Below, in pieces: positions 5,824 to 8,970 of a stretch of DNA of 8,970 nt. The stretch covers positions 1 through 8,970 of the forward strand of contig JASLHL010000243.1 of the NCBI GenBank assembly GCA_030152225.1. Reading direction: 5' to 3'. The translations under genes and the position numbers were made by a program. The DNA comes from Flavobacterium sp. (lineage in GTDB: Bacteria; Bacteroidota; Bacteroidia; Flavobacteriales; Flavobacteriaceae). Within the stretch, counting starts at the first letter, position 1; every line of letters starts with the position of its first letter. The notes below the pieces were generated by a model that saw only the letters and a program-made list of their open reading frames with translations, ran no database searches and was not told the DNA's origin.

Positions 5824-7095
5824 ATGTTACAGATAGCTTTTATTAGAGAGAATCAAGAACAAGTGATTAAAGGCTTGGCCAAAAGAAATCTTGATGTTAC
5901 GGAGGTGCTAAACGAAGTGCTTGCTTTAGATGAGAAAAGAAGAGCAACACAAGTTGAATTAGACAATGTCTTGGCGGAATCCAACAAGCTATCCAAAAGC
6001 ATTGGCGAGTTAATGAAGAGTGGAGAAAAAGCGAAAGCAGAACTCATCAAAGAAAAAACATCCAATTTACGCGAGCAAAGCAAAGAATTAACAGAACTGT
6101 TAAATCAAGTTTCTGCGGCGCTTACAGAAAAGTTATATACGATTCCCAATGTACCAACGGATCTTGTACCTGCAGGAAAAGATGCAGAGGACAATATTAC
6201 GGTTCATCAACAAGGTGAAATTCCAACCTTACATGAAGGAGCATTACCTCACTGGGAATTAGCGAAGAAATACGATTTAATTGACTTTGAATTAGGAAAT
6301 AAAATCACAGGGGCTGGTTTTCCAGTATATAAAGGGAAAGGGGCTCGCTTACAACGTGCGTTGATTTCGTACTTTTTAGATAAAAATACGGCAGCAGGAT
6401 ATAAGGAGTACCAAGTACCTCATGTGATTAATGAAGCTTCTGGATTTGGAACAGGACAGTTACCTGATAAAGAAGGACAGATGTATCACATTGGCGTGGA
6501 TGATTTGTACTTAATTCCAACGGCAGAAGTACCAATAACCAATATGTTTAGAGATGTGATCCTACAAGAGAGTGACTTCCCCGTTCTATGTACAGGGTAT
6601 ACACCATGTTTCCGTAGAGAAGCAGGCTCTTACGGGGCACACGTAAGAGGATTAAACCGCTTACACCAATTTGACAAAGTGGAAATTGTTCGCATTGAAC
6701 ATCCAGACAACTCATACAAAGCCCTTGATGGGATGGTAGAGCACGTACAAGAATTGTTACACGAATTACAATTACCCTACAGAATCTTGAGATTATGTGG
6801 TGGAGATATGGGATTCACTTCTGCTTTGACCTATGATTTCGAAGTATTTTCAACCGCTCAAGACCGTTGGTTAGAAATCAGTTCTGTTTCTAACTTCGAA
6901 ACATTCCAAGCAAATCGCTTGAAATTGCGCTTTAAAGATAAAACAGGAAAAAGTCAACTAGCACATACCTTAAATGGTAGTTCATTAGCTTTACCTCGTG
7001 TATTAGCTGGAATCTTAGAAAACTATCAAACACCGGAAGGAATTGTGATACCTGAGGTCTTACGACCGTACACAGGATTTGATATTATTGATTAA
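5824..7095 (+). CDS. serS: Serine--tRNA ligase
   Basis: A 423-residue class II aminoacyl-tRNA synthetase, a cytoplasmic homodimer that charges tRNA-Ser (and tRNA-Sec where present) with serine using ATP. Residues 1-105 form the charged, helical N-terminal arm, an antiparallel coiled coil that grips the long variable arm of tRNA-Ser. The catalytic domain follows: IPTAEVP (231-237) carries the serine-binding TAE; motif 2 is CFRREAGSYG (262-271) leading to RGLNRLHQFDKVE; motif 3 includes LEISSVSNFETFQ and HTLNGSSLALPR (381-392) with the conserved arginine at 392. Length is normal and both ends are intact. The ATG start gives the expected MLQIAFIREN N-terminus. It begins a plus-strand housekeeping run but is separated from the next gene by a strong terminator. 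Confidence 0.98.
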   Translation: MLQIAFIRENQEQVIKGLAKRNLDVTEVLNEVLALDEKRRATQVELDNVLAESNKLSKSIGELMKSGEKAKAELIKEKTSNLREQSKELTELLNQVSAALTEKLYTIPNVPTDLVPAGKDAEDNITVHQQGEIPTLHEGALPHWELAKKYDLIDFELGNKITGAGFPVYKGKGARLQRALISYFLDKNTAAGYKEYQVPHVINEASGFGTGQLPDKEGQMYHIGVDDLYLIPTAEVPITNMFRDVILQESDFPVLCTGYTPCFRREAGSYGAHVRGLNRLHQFDKVEIVRIEHPDNSYKALDGMVEHVQELLHELQLPYRILRLCGGDMGFTSALTYDFEVFSTAQDRWLEISSVSNFETFQANRLKLRFKDKTGKSQLAHTLNGSSLALPRVLAGILENYQTPEGIVIPEVLRPYTGFDIID

Positions 7096-7121
7096 TTTTA
7101 CACCACACGTATAAGTAGATG

Positions 7122-7161
7122 AAAAGCACCAAATCCGATAAAGACATTTGGTGCTTTTTTT
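7122..7161 (+). terminator. Rho-independent terminator of serS
   Basis: A perfect 13-bp stem, AAAAGCACCAAAT (7122-7134) with ATTTGGTGCTTTT (7146-7158), encloses an 11-nt loop and runs into seven T residues (7155-7161). It begins 26 bp after the serS stop. The last T is also the first base of the next -7 promoter box. Confidence 0.9.
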
Positions 7162-7168
7162 ATCTTTG
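7161..7168 (+). promoter_or_regulatory. Probable -7 box of the DUF4286-rsmA-mgtE unit
   Basis: TATCTTTG is an exact TAnnTTTG match, 21 bp before the DUF4286 start codon chosen here. Its -33 region would fall in the loop of the serS terminator, where no TTG occurs at 17-23 bp, so upstream recognition must be weak or unusual. Confidence 0.55.
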
Positions 7169-7189
7169 CATAACCCAAATATCCACCTG

Positions 7190-7501
7190 ATGATTATTTA
7201 CAATATAACGATAAATATCCATGAAAGCGTACACGACACATGGATGGCTTGGATCAACGAATTTTATATTCCAGGCATGCTAAACACGAATAAATTCAAT
7301 AAGGCCCGTATGGTAAAAGTACTCGTAGACGAAGGTATGGGTGGTATTACCTATTCTATTCAATTTGAATCACCTAATGCGGAGGTATTGAATCAATTTT
7401 ATCGCGAAGATGCTGATTTATTTGAGCGAGAATCACGCAAAAAATTTGGCGAATTAATGCTTACTTTCAAAACAGAACTAGCGCTTATTAGCGAACACTA
7501 A
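7190..7501 (+). CDS. DUF4286 family protein, small conserved cytoplasmic protein
   Basis: A 103-residue protein starting [18 protein letters not shown], which I recognise as the DUF4286 family common in Bacteroidota; its biochemical role is unknown. It has no signal peptide, membrane segment or cysteine. The layout (short beta strand, amphipathic helix, [19 protein letters not shown] strands, then a charged helix and a final strand) resembles a ferredoxin-like fold, which is inference. I chose the ATG at 7190. A longer frame from a TTG at 7148 would translate the serS terminator hairpin and the -7 box, which is implausible. The stop is 11 nt before rsmA, so the two genes are very likely co-transcribed, suggesting a role linked to ribosome biogenesis or simply conserved synteny. 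Confidence 0.85.
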   Translation: MIIYNITINIHESVHDTWMAWINEFYIPGMLNTNKFNKARMVKVLVDEGMGGITYSIQFESPNAEVLNQFYREDADLFERESRKKFGELMLTFKTELALISEH

Positions 7502-7512
7502 ACCGATACGGC

Positions 7513-8301
7513 ATGGATAAAGTTAGAGCAAAAAAACACTTGGGTCAACACTTCTTAACGGATGAAAGTGTTGCAAAGCGAATCGCTGATACGCTTACCT
7601 TAGAAGGGTACAAAAAAGTATTGGAGATTGGTCCTGGAATGGGTGTATTGACGAAGTACATCTTAGACAAACCCACCGAAACCTTTGTTGTAGAGATTGA
7701 CACAGAATCTGTCGATTATTTACACCAACATTATTCCAAGTTACACGATCATATTTTTGCACAAGATTTTTTAAAATTCAATATTGTACAGGCCTTTAAT
7801 CAAGAACCTTTTGCCGTTATCGGAAACTTTCCGTATAATATATCCACGCAAATTGTTTTTCGCGTTTTGGAGCTTCGCGACTTTGTCCCTGAATTTTCGG
7901 GTATGTTTCAAAAAGAAGTAGCCGAACGCATTTGCGAGACTAAAGGAAGTAAAACCTATGGGATTCTCTCTGTATTAACGCAAGCTTTTTACGACACCGA
8001 ATACCTATTTACCGTATCAGAACACGTATTCAATCCACCTCCTAAAGTTAAATCTGGGGTGATGCGCATGCGCAGAAAAGAAAATTACAGCTTGCCTTGC
8101 AACGAAAAGTTATTTTTTACTGTGGTAAAGACGGCCTTTAATCAGCGTCGAAAAACACTGAGAAATAGCCTAAAAAGTTTCAATTTACCCGATGAAATCC
8201 GAGAAGAAGCGATTTTCAACATGCGTCCAGAACAATTAGGAGTGGCAGAATTTATTGATCTTACAAAAAAAATAGAACTACATGGAATTCAAAATCAGTG
8301 A
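7513..8301 (+). CDS. rsmA: 16S rRNA (adenine(1518)-N6/adenine(1519)-N6)-dimethyltransferase
   Basis: A 262-residue cytoplasmic SAM-dependent methyltransferase (also called KsgA) that dimethylates two adjacent adenines in the 3'-terminal hairpin of 16S rRNA, a late check on 30S assembly. The N-terminus has KKHLGQHFL (7-15). SAM-binding motif I is [12 protein letters not shown] (36-47), followed by the acidic Glu61. The catalytic motif is GNFPYNIS (104-111), which holds the target adenine. Family signatures [11 protein letters not shown] (172-182) and [12 protein letters not shown] (209-220) and RPEQLG (238-243) complete the C-terminal domain. Length is typical and no key residue is missing. 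It follows the DUF4286 gene by 11 nt and overlaps mgtE by 20 nt. Confidence 0.97.
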   Translation: MDKVRAKKHLGQHFLTDESVAKRIADTLTLEGYKKVLEIGPGMGVLTKYILDKPTETFVVEIDTESVDYLHQHYSKLHDHIFAQDFLKFNIVQAFNQEPFAVIGNFPYNISTQIVFRVLELRDFVPEFSGMFQKEVAERICETKGSKTYGILSVLTQAFYDTEYLFTVSEHVFNPPPKVKSGVMRMRRKENYSLPCNEKLFFTVVKTAFNQRRKTLRNSLKSFNLPDEIREEAIFNMRPEQLGVAEFIDLTKKIELHGIQNQ

Positions 8302-8962
8302 TGAAACGATCCAACAAATCGAAGAACTTATTGCTACAGGACAAGAGGCCGAATTATTAGCGTTTCTTAAGGATATTCACGCCGTGGATATTGCTGAGAT
8401 CATGAATGAGCTTCACACTGAGGAAGCCATTTATATCTTCGATATATTGGATAGTGAAGTCACTGCAGAAATATTACTTGATTTAGATGAAGATTTACGA
8501 GAAAAGATTTTAAAGAGTCTTTCTCCTAAAGAGATTGCGGAAGAGTTAGATGAACTCGATACGGATGATGCAGCAGATATTATTGCTGAATTATCGGAAA
8601 AGCGAAAAGAAGAAGTACTCTTGGAGCTTGAAGACTTAGAGCACGCCAAAGACATTGTGGAGCTTTTGCGCTATGATGAGGATACAGCAGGAGGATTAAT
8701 GGCGAAAGAGTTTGTATCGGTCAATGAAAATTGGTCGATTCTTACCTGCGTTAAGGAAATGCGCAAACAAGCAGAACATGTTTCGCGTGTACATTCCATC
8801 TATGTTGTTGATGATGAGGGACGATTAAAAGGGCGATTATCACTGAAAGACTTACTCACTTCTTCTACCACTACACACATTAGTGATGTTTACATCCCAA
8901 AAGTAGATTACGTAAAAGTAGATACTGAAGATACCGAAGTTGCGCGTATCATGCAAAAATAA
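8282..8962 (+). CDS. mgtE: Magnesium transporter MgtE, N-terminal half only (premature stop near the window edge)
   Basis: The 226 codons match the cytoplasmic half of MgtE, a Mg2+ channel usually about 450 residues long. Residues 1-128 form the acidic helical N-domain ([20 protein letters not shown] at 84-103), which senses Mg2+. [13 protein letters not shown] (131-143) begins the first CBS domain, which continues through [22 protein letters not shown] to about 192. The second CBS domain has just begun (IPKVDYVKV...VARIMQK) when TAA stops the frame at 8960-8962. Homologues continue with roughly Y-D/N-L-E-A-I-P, and the codons after the TAA read Tyr, Leu and an incomplete GA, so homology seems to carry on through the stop. 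The missing part would contain the rest of CBS2 and all five membrane helices, so this product alone could not transport. The ATG overlaps the rsmA end by 20 nt. Confidence 0.85.
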   Translation: MEFKISDETIQQIEELIATGQEAELLAFLKDIHAVDIAEIMNELHTEEAIYIFDILDSEVTAEILLDLDEDLREKILKSLSPKEIAEELDELDTDDAADIIAELSEKRKEEVLLELEDLEHAKDIVELLRYDEDTAGGLMAKEFVSVNENWSILTCVKEMRKQAEHVSRVHSIYVVDDEGRLKGRLSLKDLLTSSTTTHISDVYIPKVDYVKVDTEDTEVARIMQK

Positions 8963-8970
8963 TACTTAGA

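Noticed and set aside
5853..6083. Minus-strand frame inside serS
   Set aside because: Antisense to the coiled-coil arm of serS; Ser/Leu/Phe-rich shadow composition.
7148..7189. N-terminal extension of DUF4286 from a TTG
   Set aside because: It would translate half of the serS terminator and the -7 box; the ATG at 7190 gives the family-typical N-terminus.
8431..8655. Minus-strand serine-rich frame inside mgtE
   Set aside because: Reverse reading of the Asp/Glu-rich mgtE N-domain gives artificial serine runs.

Overview
The window is AT-rich and almost certainly comes from a member of the Bacteroidota, most likely family Flavobacteriaceae. Three things support this: TTG-N17-23-TAnnTTTG promoters in front of several genes, little sign of Shine-Dalgarno sites at most starts, and family-typical proteins (DUF6029, an Omp28-related lipoprotein, DUF4286). 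A Myroides-like genus would fit, but the sequence alone cannot settle this.

Layout. Bases 1-60 hold a strong outward-facing promoter on the minus strand, of the kind seen before flavobacterial rRNA operons; the transcribed gene lies off the left edge. Bases 60-440 look non-coding and hold a GC-rich tandem repeat and a perfect 17-nt inverted repeat. Bases 442-2661 (minus) are a two-gene operon, a periplasmic TlpA-type thioredoxin followed by a DUF6029 outer-membrane protein, ending at a clear terminator. Divergently transcribed from it is an Omp28-related lipoprotein with its own thioredoxin-like CxxC (2775-3863). Each of these three envelope proteins has exactly one closely spaced pair of non-lipid cysteines in its mature part, which suggests a shared thiol-disulfide theme.

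Two terminators follow, then tRNA-Asn(GTT) on the minus strand with a textbook promoter, then the intramembrane protease gene rseP (4131-5489, minus). A 334-bp divergent spacer separates rseP from a housekeeping run on the plus strand: serS, a DUF4286 gene, rsmA and mgtE. serS ends at a strong terminator that directly abuts the next -7 promoter box, so the last three genes form their own unit; rsmA and mgtE overlap by 20 nt.

The mgtE frame is stopped by an in-frame TAA eight bases before the right edge, at about half the family length. This is either a real truncation or a sequence error near a contig end. Apart from that and the repeat-rich left flank, this is mostly core genome. I found no mobile element, CRISPR array, phage gene or defence system, and no convincing new system.
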